Shown: in pieces, positions 1 through 10,731 of the stretch | Layout: the number at the start of each line of letters is the position of its first letter | Position numbering within the stretch: position 1 is the first letter of the stretch | Origin: Eimeria necatrix | Lineage: Eukaryota; Apicomplexa; Conoidasida; Eucoccidiorida; Eimeriidae | Length of the DNA stretch: 27,500 nucleotides | Reading direction: 5' to 3' | Assembly (NCBI RefSeq): GCF_000499385.1 | Contig: NW_013653948.1 | Location: 1 to 27,500 of the forward strand | Made by a program: the position numbers and the translations under genes | Notes under the pieces: model-generated | Databases searched by the model: none | What the model was told of the DNA's origin: nothing | Seen by the model: the letters and a program-made list of their open reading frames with translations, nothing else

Positions 1-286
1 CGAGAGGGGTGAGAGTGGCACTCACCCTCCCAGCTGAAATGTTAAGTGTCCTGTCAACTGACAGAACGCAAATGAACCTCGCAACCGAACTCCAGCCCTG
101 CCGCTCTCTTCCAAAAAGTTGACCGAAAGGCTCAATCAACACACATAGCAGCAGGCTCCCAACGAATGGTGAAGCAACTGACCCAAGTATGCCTAGCTTC
201 AATGCTCCCATCCTACAACACCAATGTTCAAAAGAGTACCCCATCCTTCCCTCAATCCACAATGTCCGCTGTTTTCTGCGCTCTCC
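1..286 (-). CDS. Unrecognised minus-strand open frame in repeat copy 1 (partial)
   Basis: I do not recognise this product. Read on the minus strand, the frame opens just after a TAG at 289-287 and stays open for about 95 codons to the window edge. Its middle is hydrophobic (GALKLGILGSV, then SPFVGSLLL), followed by a polar stretch ending FGRERQGW, so a membrane segment is possible. The same frame is open in the second copy at about 677-985, and a distant version can be read at 1522-1827. Copies 1 and 2 differ at about a dozen codons in this frame and roughly five of the changes are silent, which hints at, but does not prove, past coding constraint. It could be an exon or remnant of a small gene family, or a chance frame in a non-coding repeat. 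Confidence 0.3.
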
Positions 287-322
287 CTAGTGCCTCCATA
301 CAGCCTGGAGATAACGGCGCAC
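80..322 (+). repeat. Direct repeat, copy 1 (about 245 bp)
   Basis: This segment, starting cgcaaccg and ending ccatacagcctggagat, recurs at 721-973 with about 90 to 95 percent identity by eye. The two starts are about 640 bp apart. Copy 1 lacks a 10-bp duplication found in copy 2. Confidence 0.85.
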
Positions 323-570
323 CACAAAATCAAACTACCGCATTTGCTTTATTTCAGCACTTGCTAATCAGCGCACGTTTGTTCATGACTAAAGACACTC
401 CCTACGCATCCTGCTGGTGAACGAGCACCGACACTTTGCCCACCAACAAAAATAAGTGTATGCCCGAATAAGTTGTCGGCATGACGGTCTCTTAGATGAA
501 TTAGAAGACCTCTGTTCGAAGGCAGTTGTTCCCTTCCCTTAGCTCCAAAGGCACAAGCCAGCGCTACCGC

Positions 571-985
571 TTATGCCGCGAAAATCGCCTGGAAAATGGA
601 CGACTGCTTGCTTACTTGTGGCCTTGAAAGCGTTTCATTAACAGCGTCCAAAAACCCACGGATGCGTGCGCTGCATTTACTTCCCTTCGGACCAGCAGTC
701 TCTCGCTCGAAACCGTATAACGCAACCGGACTCCAGCCCTTTCGCTCTCTTCCAAAAAATTGACCAAAAGGCTCCAAAAGGCTCAATCATCACATGTAGC
801 AGCAAGCTCCCAACGAATGGTGAAGCAACTGACCCAAGTATGCCTAGCTTCAGTGCTCCCATCCTACAACACCAACGTTCAAAAGAATACCCCATCCTTC
901 CCTCAGTCCACAGTGTCCGCTGTTCCCTGCGCTTTCGACAGTGCTTCCATACAGCCCGGAGATGTCGACGCGTTACGGAGATCAC
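571..985 (-). pseudogene. Second copy of the minus-strand open frame, shifted by a 10-bp duplication
   Basis: On the minus strand this is the second copy of the frame described at 1-286. It shares GRMGYSFE, WCCRMGALKLG and SPFVGSLLL, then reads IEPFG. A perfect 10-bp tandem duplication (ccaaaaggct at 764-773 and 774-783) then moves the reading frame. The peptide corresponding to copy 1 (FGRERKGW) continues in another frame down to 571, ending SIFQAIFAA. If the frame was ever coding, this copy carries a frameshift unless splicing removes it. No function can be assigned. Confidence 0.3.
721..973 (+). repeat. Direct repeat, copy 2 (about 253 bp)
   Basis: Second copy of the segment at 80-322. 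Both share long exact runs such as gctcccaacgaatggtgaag and acccaagtatgcctagcttc. Copy 2 has an extra 10-bp tandem duplication at 764-783. Similarity fades just after cggagatgtcgacgcg. Confidence 0.85.
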
Positions 986-1000
986 ATGGTGGGTTTCATT

Positions 1001-1078
1001 TGAACAAGTGTATGCTTTCTTTCTTTAGGGGACGCATGCTGGCGGATGTCAGGAAGCTGTGTCAGTGGGATGTCTCGG
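1001..1078 (+). repeat. Left arm of a 78-bp inverted repeat
   Basis: Reads tgaacaagtgtatgctttct, then gacgcatgctggcgg and ctgtgtcagtgggatgtc. The reverse complement of 1904-1982 matches it along its whole length without gaps in the second half, about 80 percent identical by eye. The arms enclose about 825 bp. Confidence 0.75.
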
Positions 1079-1521
1079 CATGTTAGTAAGTCCGTATGTC
1101 GCATGTGCTTTATTCTCGCAGTTTGCTACTTTAGCACACGCTTGTCTTCGAGGAAATAAATACCACTATCGCAGTGTGCTGGTGCCCTTAGTTTTAACCG
1201 CCGAAGAAAAAAACGACATACGGGCTTACTCAGTGTACCATGCGACAACCTGCTTATTTTCTGGCTGTCGAGGAGCCGATTGATTTTCTCCCTTTGTCTC
1301 AAGTTCACGAAGTGCTGCTATCGCTATTATTCGGAAAGCTTGCATGGAAAAGGCTGGCTTGTAAGGTTCTTGTCCGCAGGAAGTGCCCCTCCTACCGCCA
1401 TCTTGAACCCAAAGGATATTGTGCGCCGCAGCGTACTGTCTTCCAAAAGAATATGCAGCACAAAAAATACGTCATGAGTCAGCCAAGCTGCTCTCCGAAC
1501 GCAATGTTTACTTTGCGGTAC

Positions 1522-1827
1522 TTACGCAGCTGGAGCCCAATTGCTGTCTTTTAGTCCACTGGCATTAAGCGAACCTTCAGACTGAATCGGCATTGTCACA
1601 CTCTTTCGGGAAAGCTGACCCCAAAAGGCAATCACCGCATATAGAGAGCTCGTCAGCAGATCGGAGCACAGCCTCAACATACCAGTTCCACAACGACATG
1701 TTTGGGAAAATTCTATCATTTCTCTATCCATAGTGCCAGTCACTTGCTGATATCTCTGCAGAGCTGCCTTCGCATGCTCGGTGCCATGTCGCATTTCAAA
1801 TCGCCTTATTATTAGTTCCAAATTCAT
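1522..1827 (-). pseudogene. Possible distant third copy of the left-end family
   Basis: A 101-codon minus-strand frame. Its middle (MLRL, SSLYAVIAFWGQLSRK) can be aligned with ALKL and LLHVMIEPFGQFFGRE of the first two copies, allowing a small gap. The DNA also shows a faint match around 1597-1720, for example ctctttcgggaaagctgacc against ctcttccaaaaaattgacc. Similarity is near the limit of what can be judged by eye, so it may be chance. No function is assigned. Confidence 0.2.
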
Positions 1828-1903
1828 GGGTTATTGTAAGTTCTTCACTAATTCTGGTTGTTGCGCGAAGGCGCTTCATCCTACTCAGAGCACGTTCGTT
1901 GGC

Positions 1904-1982
1904 GACGTGACATCCCACTGACACAGCATCCTAAAGCCCGCCAGCATGCGTCCCTTAAAGGAAAAAAGCATACAGTTGTTCA
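1904..1982 (-). repeat. Right arm of a 78-bp inverted repeat
   Basis: Reverse complement of the arm at 1001-1078. Exact shared runs are gacgcatgctggcgg and ctgtgtcagtgggatgtc. Both arms can be read to end in the same short peptide (EQVYAFFL or EQLYAFFL) followed by a stop, each on its own strand. Confidence 0.75.
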
Positions 1983-4659
1983 GAGAGATCCATAATGTTG
2001 CTTGGCCATCTTAGCTGGAAGTATCCTCTATGCTGCTTTGCAATGACCCCGCCATCGCGACCACCTTGAGAACATGTTATATAACCTGCATATAACCACA
2101 AAACGTTTTCGCATTGCAGCTCATCGTCTTGAACCATTATGTCGTCCTTACCATAAACGCGCAATGCGCCTTGTGTAAACCATATGGCAATCCAACGTCT
2201 CTGCTGAGTCTTTGGCATTTACTCAGCTGGCATGTATATGTTCTCTTGTAGTCGCCAGGCAGTAAATGTACCTTGGGACAACGCAGGCACCGCGCTACAC
2301 ATTTCAGGAATGTTGAACGGAATGCAAAACCAGATGTGAATCGCCACATTTTTATCAGCACATCCGCAAAAGCTTGGCTCCAGATGTTGAAATATCATGC
2401 ATGGCTGTGGATTTGCACAATCTGGTCATTGTCTCCAGCTACACTGATCCAGTTTCTCGTGGCTTGTTCATATCAACCCAGAGCATCAGCAGTGTTCCTG
2501 AGTTCTTTCGTCCCATTCATCGCCTGATAAAATCCTTCGTGCCACGTTTGCGTTGCGCACATTCCGTCCATTTTCTTCATTTTACAAAGCTTCAGACGCA
2601 TAGTACACGTCTTACGCATTTTGCTGACGCAGACGCCGCGAAAACCTGCCTCAGCAGCTGTGGAGTGGCACGAATGTAGATAAATATACATGCCATGAGC
2701 TCCCGTTTTAGGTTTTCAGTCGGGCCTCGCACGAGCATGTGGTGAATACTAACATAATAACTCAACGCACCAGCTGAAAAAATCAAAACCTAGACTTAAT
2801 CCCGATCCTGACAGGCCTCCAGAGTCGCCTTCACCGAATAGAAACACAAAAAATCAGAAACCATTTTATTCAAGCCTTTAGCAACACATACGGCTAGTGT
2901 AGACCGCATATCCCCCGACAGTGGTACGCCGTGTCGAGTGTCTTTGCGCAGCACGACAGTCTAAACGCAACAACATGCATGCTCACCGACGAGATGCGAG
3001 CGGGCATCATCCGCTAACCAGCGGAACTTGCTTCGCCTTATTCTCTTGTCGGCACTACCACACGAAGCCGACACGCAATAAACTGTCGATAGTTTTATCA
3101 GTCCACGAACCCCAAAATCCGCTGAGCAGCCTATCCCCGGAAATACGAACTCTTGTGCGACTTTTGTGATCCTTTTTACCTCTGCAGATGCACCAAATAT
3201 GCCATCCCGATGGCTTCAACCGGAGTCTCTCCAAGTGAGTGCCGGAGAGTCGGGAGAGGCGTTAGTGCTTCCCAATCCTACAGCACTTTTTCACAAGTTC
3301 CTAGTTCACTGCAAAGCCACGGCACTTGTCTGCTCGTATTTTGTTCAGTCCTTTCTGTCTGTGCCTACCGCCGCGGTCGAGAATTATCGCAAAAAGTTCA
3401 ACGCACAACCTAGAAGGACGCTATCGTCACGTGTGTCTAGGAGCATTGCGGAAAGTAGGAAGCATCCCGCCTTCCTTCCAAATACTGTAGAGATTGCTAC
3501 TTCATGTCTTTCCTTGTAAATTTGTCGATCAAGGATTTTTCCAGGATGCGCATGCACATCCTAAGGTCACAGGCCGTCTGCCATGCAGCAATCCAAATGG
3601 TATGGCCCTTAGGCATGAAGTCTATAGTGCGCCGCGAAATCAAGGCGGCAGCTCTATCTACTGAACGTACTATATTCCGGCCCGTTTCATCAAAAACGCT
3701 ACCTTGCAATACCAAAACTACGGAAAACCAGGACATCGACAGTGCGATATGATATCCAGGCCACTCAATACCCTGCAACCGGCTTTGCCTAGGGGATTGC
3801 CGTCTTCAAACAGCTACTTCCCGCATGATTGCGTTGTTATGCCTTGTACGCACACTCAGAATTTCAGTAACTACACACTGTTTTACCAACGTTCGGCCTA
3901 CGCTCCTTGAAACCCGTAACTGAAACATAGAAAGGTGCACCCAAAATGACAGCAAGCGAAACTTCAGGCATGATTGGCTTAAGCTATACGTCAGCTCCAA
4001 CGGTGGAAAAGCCGCCAGCCTGCAGCTACACAGGTCGGCAGTGACGTCGTGACCTAGAAAAATTAGATCACGTGGACGAATCGCAGCTCGCGAGACCTTT
4101 TTCGGTTTTAAAAAGCTCTGACAAACGTTAACAGCACTAATTGGTTTGGCTCCTTGGTGCACTATCTGGTCACACTCCAGCTCTCACAAGCTTCATAAAT
4201 CGGTAGGATACTCTATTCCGATGTGACCATTTCGCTTGCAGATAGCTGCTGATGAGCAGTATTCAGACTACTTGAATTTTAATTAATTAACAAGAGTTGT
4301 ATCGAGTTGCATGCTGTGCTTCGATATGTGCGTGATGCTCCGCATGACGACCTGCAAAAACAAGCCAAAGGCACGTCGCACTTTTGCAGCAGAGCTCGTT
4401 TTGTCTGGCTGTTTCTGTCATGAATAAACAAACGATCACAGCAAACAAGCTCATTAAACCACAAAATTAGCCGCTTGCTGTGCTGTCGGTTCTGCCCAAT
4501 GCGCACGTGTGCGCATGCATCACTGACAACAGGGATGTCATTCACAGCGCTGCTGCTCAAGATACGCGTCGGTTGAAGCACCACTAACTCAACTGCTCAA
4601 CTGCGACTCTTCAAATAACGCAGGTCTGTGCTTGGTGCCGTAGTCGCATAACTATCTTC
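1983..4659. other. No supported gene
   Basis: Only short overlapping ORFs on both strands. A minus-strand frame at 4279-4584 (about 100 codons, Cys-rich towards its end) looks somewhat protein-like, but I found no convincing pair of splice sites and do not recognise it. No simple repeats, hairpins or RNA genes were seen. Confidence 0.5.
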
Positions 4660-5093
4660 CTAGCAAACTTTGTATTCGGACTGGCCTCCAAATTCGTTCA
4701 CTACCCAAACGTTTTTGCAGGGGCTTTTCATAACTGGGAACAAAAGTGCGAAGCTTTCTGCTTCCGCTCTATCATCGAGAGCATGCTTCTCAAAGACCAT
4801 TTGCGAGTTGTTTGCGCGTTCCATGCTCCGCTGCGTCCGCACGTACGTGCTGATCCCAGGTCGAGCTGCTTCAGCAAAGAAGGAAAGTATAAAATGTAAT
4901 CGGCTTGCCTTACAATAACTTCTCGGAAACGTTGAAGGCTTCCCCATGGTGTTGCTTAAAACAGGCCGTGATATTTTCGGCCTTCGTTCCGAACAACATG
5001 TGCGGATCCAGAGTGAGCAAGCGCATTTCTGCAACGCCACAAGCCGTGTTTTCAATTGAGCTCCCTAGATGGCACCGAGACTCCTTCTATCCT
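4660..5093 (-). CDS. Candidate spliced gene, product unknown
   Basis: Unrecognised. Two minus-strand exons are suggested. The upstream frame opens after a TAG near 5093 and contains RCHLGSS, TACGVAEMRLLTLDP, GTKAENITACF and FNVSEKL. A donor (gttatt then gtaaggc) follows at 4914, and a pyrimidine-rich stretch ending gctgaagcag gives an acceptor with the exon resuming at 4865. The implied intron is only 48 bp. After it two readings compete: the in-phase join continues STWDQHVRADAAEH to a nearby stop, while another frame runs RPGISTYVRTQ to FGGQSEYKVC and a stop at 4660. The paired cysteines and an N-glycosylation site (NIT) would suit a secreted or surface protein, but that is speculation. The 5' end is unknown. 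Confidence 0.3.
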
Positions 5094-5099
5094 CATGAG

Positions 5100-7342
5100 G
5101 CGGCGGTTAACAGCTCAATCAATGCTATATGCTAGCTCCACTCAGTAACGTCAGTAACGTTAATGGCGCCGCGCATCAATATGATTGTTTTAAATTAGAA
5201 CTTCTACATAGCACAGCAAAATTAGTGATCGTTTACGAGCCTTACGACTGCGCATCTCCCGCAGTCGGTTGTCACCGATATAGTGAATGCGTAAACGCAT
5301 GACTATGCAGCACGTCAGAATATTATCGCAAAGTCTTGCATGCTTACTTTGGGGGGAACATTTACAGCTAAGCTGTGTGGTTTCGATTTTCTCATGGCAA
5401 TCCATAAAGATGTTTTTGGGCGAATAAGCATTCGTCTCGTGATCTCGTGTTCAGCGCTTCTTTTTCACCTCAAATGGTGGCGTCCTCCTCGCCGTTTAAC
5501 TGCATTTGCTGTCACTGTCACTTGTATTGCTCAGGAAGAGATAGCACAAGCCCTAAAATGGCAATACGATGAAAAATTAACATATAGTTCACCGCACCAT
5601 CTGGAATACTAATTGGACTAGTCTCACACATTGTCGTAATGAGACAAGCGAGTTCCACCGAGAAATGAGTCGTATGTCGCTGTAACAAAAAGTTTACATG
5701 TGGACGTCTGCTAAGGTGAAATGTGACGAAGTGAATCTGCGACTGCCCTAAAAATCAAGCTTCGTGGACACAAGCGTGCACATTCCATAGTAGCCACAGT
5801 AAGCCTGCTTTGCCTTTCTGTGGAAACTACGAAGTGCTACTTAACTGCGCATGCTTGAGTTTGTGATAGTGCTCAGTTGGGCGAACGGTCAGGGACGAGC
5901 CACTGTTTATAAGTAAAGACTCATTCACAACATCAATAGACCTCCACGCCCCCAGTAATCCTGAACGCAATGCGGAATCAATCAATCGGATGGCTTACTG
6001 ACACCGCCTTTTCCTCTATATTATGCTTTCACATATAGCAATCCTAGTTTTTAAAAACAAATAGTGGCTACGCGAGTTTGAGTAGCCTTCACACAAGATA
6101 CACCGACCCAACAACCAAACTGCACGCATTTCTGGTGCCCACAGGCCCCTATGATTTACGCCAAGTCACTAAGGAAAGTATAACATTTTTCCTCACTTCC
6201 GGGATAGTAGCTGCTGCTCTAGGTTTTAAACTTGTCGCATAGGGAAGGCTGGATGGCGCAACTACTTTGGCGTCCATGTCCAAACAACACAGACGAGTTC
6301 GAAAAAGAAATTAAAGACATCTATGCAATTTAACGCACTTGCTGAATTCAATCTTCTAGTCTCGAAGCATGGGATCGGTACGAAATGGTGTACAATATTT
6401 TCGTCCTCTCCCGAAGCACTTGCCACTCTATGGCTTCGTTTCCTTCAAGCAACCGCCAAGCAGCATTCAAACGTCGGCGTGGCACCTCGACATAGAGCAG
6501 CAGCACCGATTAATTTTGCCCTTTTACGGTATCATCTAGCAAACACAACGAAAACAGCTTGCGCTCTTCAATGACTGCAACGAGACCTAAATAAATTTTC
6601 GCCTTGCGTTTACTATTCAAAAAGGCATGTGACACGGCACGCAGCATTGAGTGCTCGGCGTTTTAACAGCACGTTCCGCTCTCAAAGACTCATTGCTTTG
6701 TGCGCCACCATCTTCTCCGTCGTGCAGTTTTATGGATCAGTTTTTTGTTGATGCTTTGCTGTAGTGTTAGCTACAAGACCCTGCAATACTACAACACATA
6801 CTGTGGAACAAAGCTTCCATCAGGTGGCAGAACTACGGTGGATTCTAACAGGCGTTCGAAAGGCGTTCTGAGGAGGCCATTAGCTGAGCCTGCTCTCCCA
6901 CCTGCTCTCCCAAGGAATCCTTTTGTTGTGCTGTCCCAGTGGAATCTCCCTTAGGCTGCAACTGCACAAATCACAAGCGCCGTCTTCACTGTAACTGGTG
7001 GCATGGCGATATTACAGGTCGGAACATTAGTGCTTCTCCAGTTGCGCCAAAACCAACGTGCCAAAAATGAATACAGAGCCCAGAAACACAACGTACTCTC
7101 TGAGAATCCACCTACCACAGCTTCATAAAAGCCCTGCATAGCGCAGGGAGCACATTGTAGCATTTGCCAAAACAAAGTCTGACGTTCTCAGTATATTCAC
7201 TAATCAACGCGTAAAATATTGAATGTGTTGACTCTACACAGGCAAAGCAGCGTCCTTATTCTCTAAGCGGTTGGCGGAGTGGACGTTGGGTGCATGACCA
7301 TGCTGTACGTTACAGCTGCACATCAAGTTCCAGCCAAAAACA
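5100..7342. other. No supported gene
   Basis: Short ORFs only. Nothing repeats within the window and no RNA gene was recognised. A small repeat, cagtaacgt twice in a row near 5143-5160, is the only local structure noted. Confidence 0.5.
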
Positions 7343-7615
7343 TCAGGAGCATGCAGCTGGTGCCTTTCTGCACTCATACTCAGCAAGCGATCCGCTGAGG
7401 TTCCAATCAAAAGCCGTGATGGCCTGCTTTGCTCTCGATCCTCTGCAAACTCTGTAAACCAATTCATTGGGCTGAATGCCATCGCTCCCCGCCGCGTCTG
7501 TATTGTTCTGTAAAGACCATGCATATCCTTGGGAGTCAGCAGTACTCTTGCTCAAACCAATCTCCCAGTTTAGTCGTGCAAGTTCAACTTCCGCAAAGCA
7601 CGTCCACATGCTCAT
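7343..7615 (-). CDS. Candidate exon, product unknown
   Basis: A 90-codon minus-strand frame whose composition looks like a folded protein: it includes FAEVELARLNWEIGLSKST, NNTDAAGSDGIQPNE and AFDWNLSGSLAEYECRK. A second minus frame overlaps at 7234-7524, and the sequence ttggtttacag at the middle could serve as an acceptor joining into it, so the true exon limits are unclear. No domain is recognised. It could equally be a chance frame; a 90-codon ORF is not rare in a window of this size. Confidence 0.25.
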   Translation of the reverse strand: MSMWTCFAEVELARLNWEIGLSKSTADSQGYAWSLQNNTDAAGSDGIQPNELVYRVCRGSRAKQAITAFDWNLSGSLAEYECRKAPAACS

Positions 7616-8027
7616 TCATCATGCGCAGGTCTTCCGTCCACAGAAGTGTTTGAGATGCTAATTAAAAGGCCATAAAACATTAAAAATAACTCACTAGCTG
7701 AAATGCACCCAGCGTCAGTGCGCAAGATGAAAACAAGGCGATTTCACGCACTTCTTTCATCCTGAAACACTCTCTCATACCAGAACTTGTGTTCTGCGCA
7801 AATGGTTTAGTTACATGAGCCGTATGGCAACGGATGCGTAAGTACTACTACCGGACATGCCTTCCTCGCAAGCCACCTACATGCGAAGCGCTACCCTCTG
7901 CCAAGACAGCTACGCATTGGAATGTTACCAGCCAGAGCCTAGGCTAGTCAGAGCCGCACGACTGCAACGCCTATATTCATTGCCTCCCGTTAAATCATAA
8001 GAAGACAAAATCTAGTCAAGTTGCTCT

Positions 8028-8309
8028 TCAGCTGCCGGGACTACACGAAATATCAACAGTGCGCCTGGACGCTTCTCTCCAGCAGCCTCGAAGTCCCGCT
8101 GTACGTTCAATCTCCTTAATTTCGTGTTCACTTGCACCGCCATCTGCCGTCTCTACCTGATGCCAACCCAAATGTAAATGCAGGACTGCGCAAAACACTT
8201 TGTTTGAATTCCCAAAGCACATGTCGGACAGGTTACTTACGAAGTGTTTGTTCAGAGACACCGCAAAACAAAACTTTCTCGACGTATCGTACGCCAGTTC
8301 AGCATTCAC
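8028..8309 (-). CDS. Candidate terminal exon, product unknown
   Basis: A 93-codon minus-strand frame. Within it, ttggcatcag provides a possible acceptor followed by an open stretch reading VETADGGASEHEIKEIERTA and ending DISCSPGS with a TGA at the 8028 end. The acidic, helix-forming composition is protein-like, but no family is recognised and the upstream exon was not found. Confidence 0.25.
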   Translation of the reverse strand: MNAELAYDTSRKFCFAVSLNKHFVSNLSDMCFGNSNKVFCAVLHLHLGWHQVETADGGASEHEIKEIERTAGLRGCWREASRRTVDISCSPGS

Positions 8310-10285
8310 CGGCTTCTACATCTAAAAGCACCACCAAAGAGCGGCCGCCTTTTCATCGTAAGTCGCGCAAAGCGCCTTTGAAAAGCTAATTCTGCAGTGA
8401 TGCGAGTAAGATGTTGTATATCTTCGCGGATACATATATCAAGTCGAGCGAATTGCCTCAAGAAAAGCCGCAGCAATCAAAGGTGCTCTAGCGAGGCAAC
8501 ACACTTGCTGGATGTTTGCTCATTCTAGCTTCATGCGCGCTGCCAGCAAACAAAGCAGCATTCATTTCTGATCCTTCCACCCTAAACTTTGCACCAGCAC
8601 ATTTCTTGCTACTCGGCATTGTTTGAAGGAATCACCGGCGAAAATTTGTCTGGTCGCTTGTGAACAAACAGATATCAAATACCGTGGCGCACTTCCTGGA
8701 AGCCCAGAATGCGCCTAGTTTTCATTTCAGGCATGCAACAGGGAGCTTCGCATTATCATCTCTACTTTGCGTGTTATGGAAACTCTTTTCTACCACTGCA
8801 GCAACTGCGCAATATGTGGGGCCCATGACGGCTGAAATTCACTAGTGGCCCATCCGGACCAAATCACCTTACAGCGCGCCTATTATGCAAAATAATGTAG
8901 AGGCACACTGCATGTTTGTAGCCTGTTTGTCCACTGACTAGTTCGGCAGTGCCAACCTTCATAGATGCGGCGCTGCAATTTGATTGATATCAACTGCGCG
9001 CTTCCGCTACGTGCCCGATGCCTCCATGCAAAACACTCATTCCGCCCAAAGATGTGTCAACTGCCGCTGTTACTAATTCCACTGTACCCACACTCAGAAG
9101 GTGTTTCATTCGTGTCAGATACGCCCTGAAATGTGCATTTGGCAGATTCAGTTAGTCCGGCCATGCACCTACGCCAAAACAAATCAAAGTGTCACATGCT
9201 AATTCAGCCTGCATAAGTGGTTCATCCGTAAGGCCTGCTGTTGATTTGGCTGTGCAACTCCGCGAACTAACGCAAATAGATCTTATCATGCGTACTGTAA
9301 GAAAGGCTTCGCTAAATAAACTTTGAATAGCTGTGCGTCCTCAGAGAAAGAAGCGAACAAAGTGAGGCGCTCACTAGCTGAGCATACTCTACATTACATT
9401 ATTCTAGGCCTCAGTAAAAAGGGTATAAATAAGCGCCTTCTTCCCCTTAGCCGGTCGCAACTCTCTCTGCAAGCCACATGTGAAAACATACGCTTCGTTG
9501 GGGCACTTCATTCGCGCAAGTTGGAATGCGCATAGAACAGCAGCTCACGCAGCTAATAGTACGTTTCGGCAACCATCGCTTTTGCGATGATAATGGGAAC
9601 TTACTGCAATGTCGTAAGAAAATACTATTTATCTCGTCGCATAAAACTCCATAGGCACTGTGGGAAACATGAGGATCGTGTCAGTCCACTACTGCAGGAG
9701 CCCATCGTGCTTTCGATGTTGCTGCATAAGTTTGACATCTTGCAAAGCTAACTTTCACTGCAGCATGTTCATTTTCCTCGACTGATGGGGCATCTACTCA
9801 CAGTACTCCGTAGACATGCTGCGGAACCGTACAGAAAAGCAACAACAATATAGGTTCATGGCGATAACCTTAAAAATGCTCTACAATAAAACTACGAAGA
9901 GGCTGTCGAACGTGCTAGTCTCGCCTCTCCGAGCTCCTCCTTATCCCTGAAATTCATCTGTGCCTTCATTGATCTCCTTACAGTCGCTTTGATTCAGAGA
10001 GTAGGCACGGATACCGACACAATCATCAGCGCGTAGCCTGACGAAGCGCATCAGCAGCCGAATCCACAGGAAGCGGTGGTCCGGACAGATAAGCCACCAA
10101 CGCACCAACTGAAGTCCTCTCACAGCTCCTTTTGCAGGGACTAAATTGGGCAGATGCGGTTCGAAGATTGCGCTTTTACAGCAAGTGCAAGATAAATGGC
10201 TCTCTTTGACTGCCTTAAATCGGAACGTAGGTTCGCGCCCTCGATGAGGAAAACAACATGCATTCGGAGGTAGTACAAGAAAACT
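8310..10285. other. No supported gene
   Basis: Short ORFs on both strands without protein-like character, no simple repeats and no RNA gene recognised. A 118-codon minus frame at 9941-10297 exists but has no convincing splice sites or motif. Confidence 0.5.
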
Positions 10286-10465
10286 AGTCGATTCCACACA
10301 CGATGTTTGCCAAAATAAGCCACAAGCAAGCTGCCTAACCGGGACAAAACGATTTAGATGGAAAGGCGAAATGCAAAGCCCCAGAACTCATGCATTGTGA
10401 AGCCTCCACCACGAAGGCAACTTGCTTGTGGCTTATTTTGGCAAACATCGTGTGTGGAATCGACT
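10286..10465. repeat. Foldback element: 50-bp inverted arms around 80 bp
   Basis: The arms are 10286-10335 and 10416-10465. The reverse complement of the left arm matches the right arm at 49 of 50 positions (ggcag against ggcaa is the single difference). The right arm includes cttgcttgtggcttattttg and gcaaacatcgtgtgtggaat. Similarity stops abruptly at both ends of each arm. The element lies immediately before the repeat array. It could form a long hairpin and resembles a small foldback or MITE-like insertion, although no target-site duplication was identified. Confidence 0.9.
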
Positions 10466-10731
10466 GCACCACGTGCACACTGCAAACCTTCTAGCGGAAA
10501 ACATCAACAGCGCTACACCATGTCTATCCAAACCACGTTGGTGCAGGGCGCCGCCGGCCTTCTGTCCTGTGCAGGCAGTAGTCCTGGTCAGCGCACAGCA
10601 GCAGCATACTCCAAATACATGAGCAGAGACACTCATTCTAGCCTTAAAGCCTCGAATTGCAGACAGCACAGGAGAAGCAACGCAGATGGATCCTCAATCA
10701 CTGACATCAAGCACCTCACGCTTTCCTTCTG

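Noticed and set aside
7741..7790. Further copy of the array core (tttcacgcacttctttcat)
   Set aside because: Only about 18 bases match and the surrounding landmarks are absent, so it is likely coincidence.
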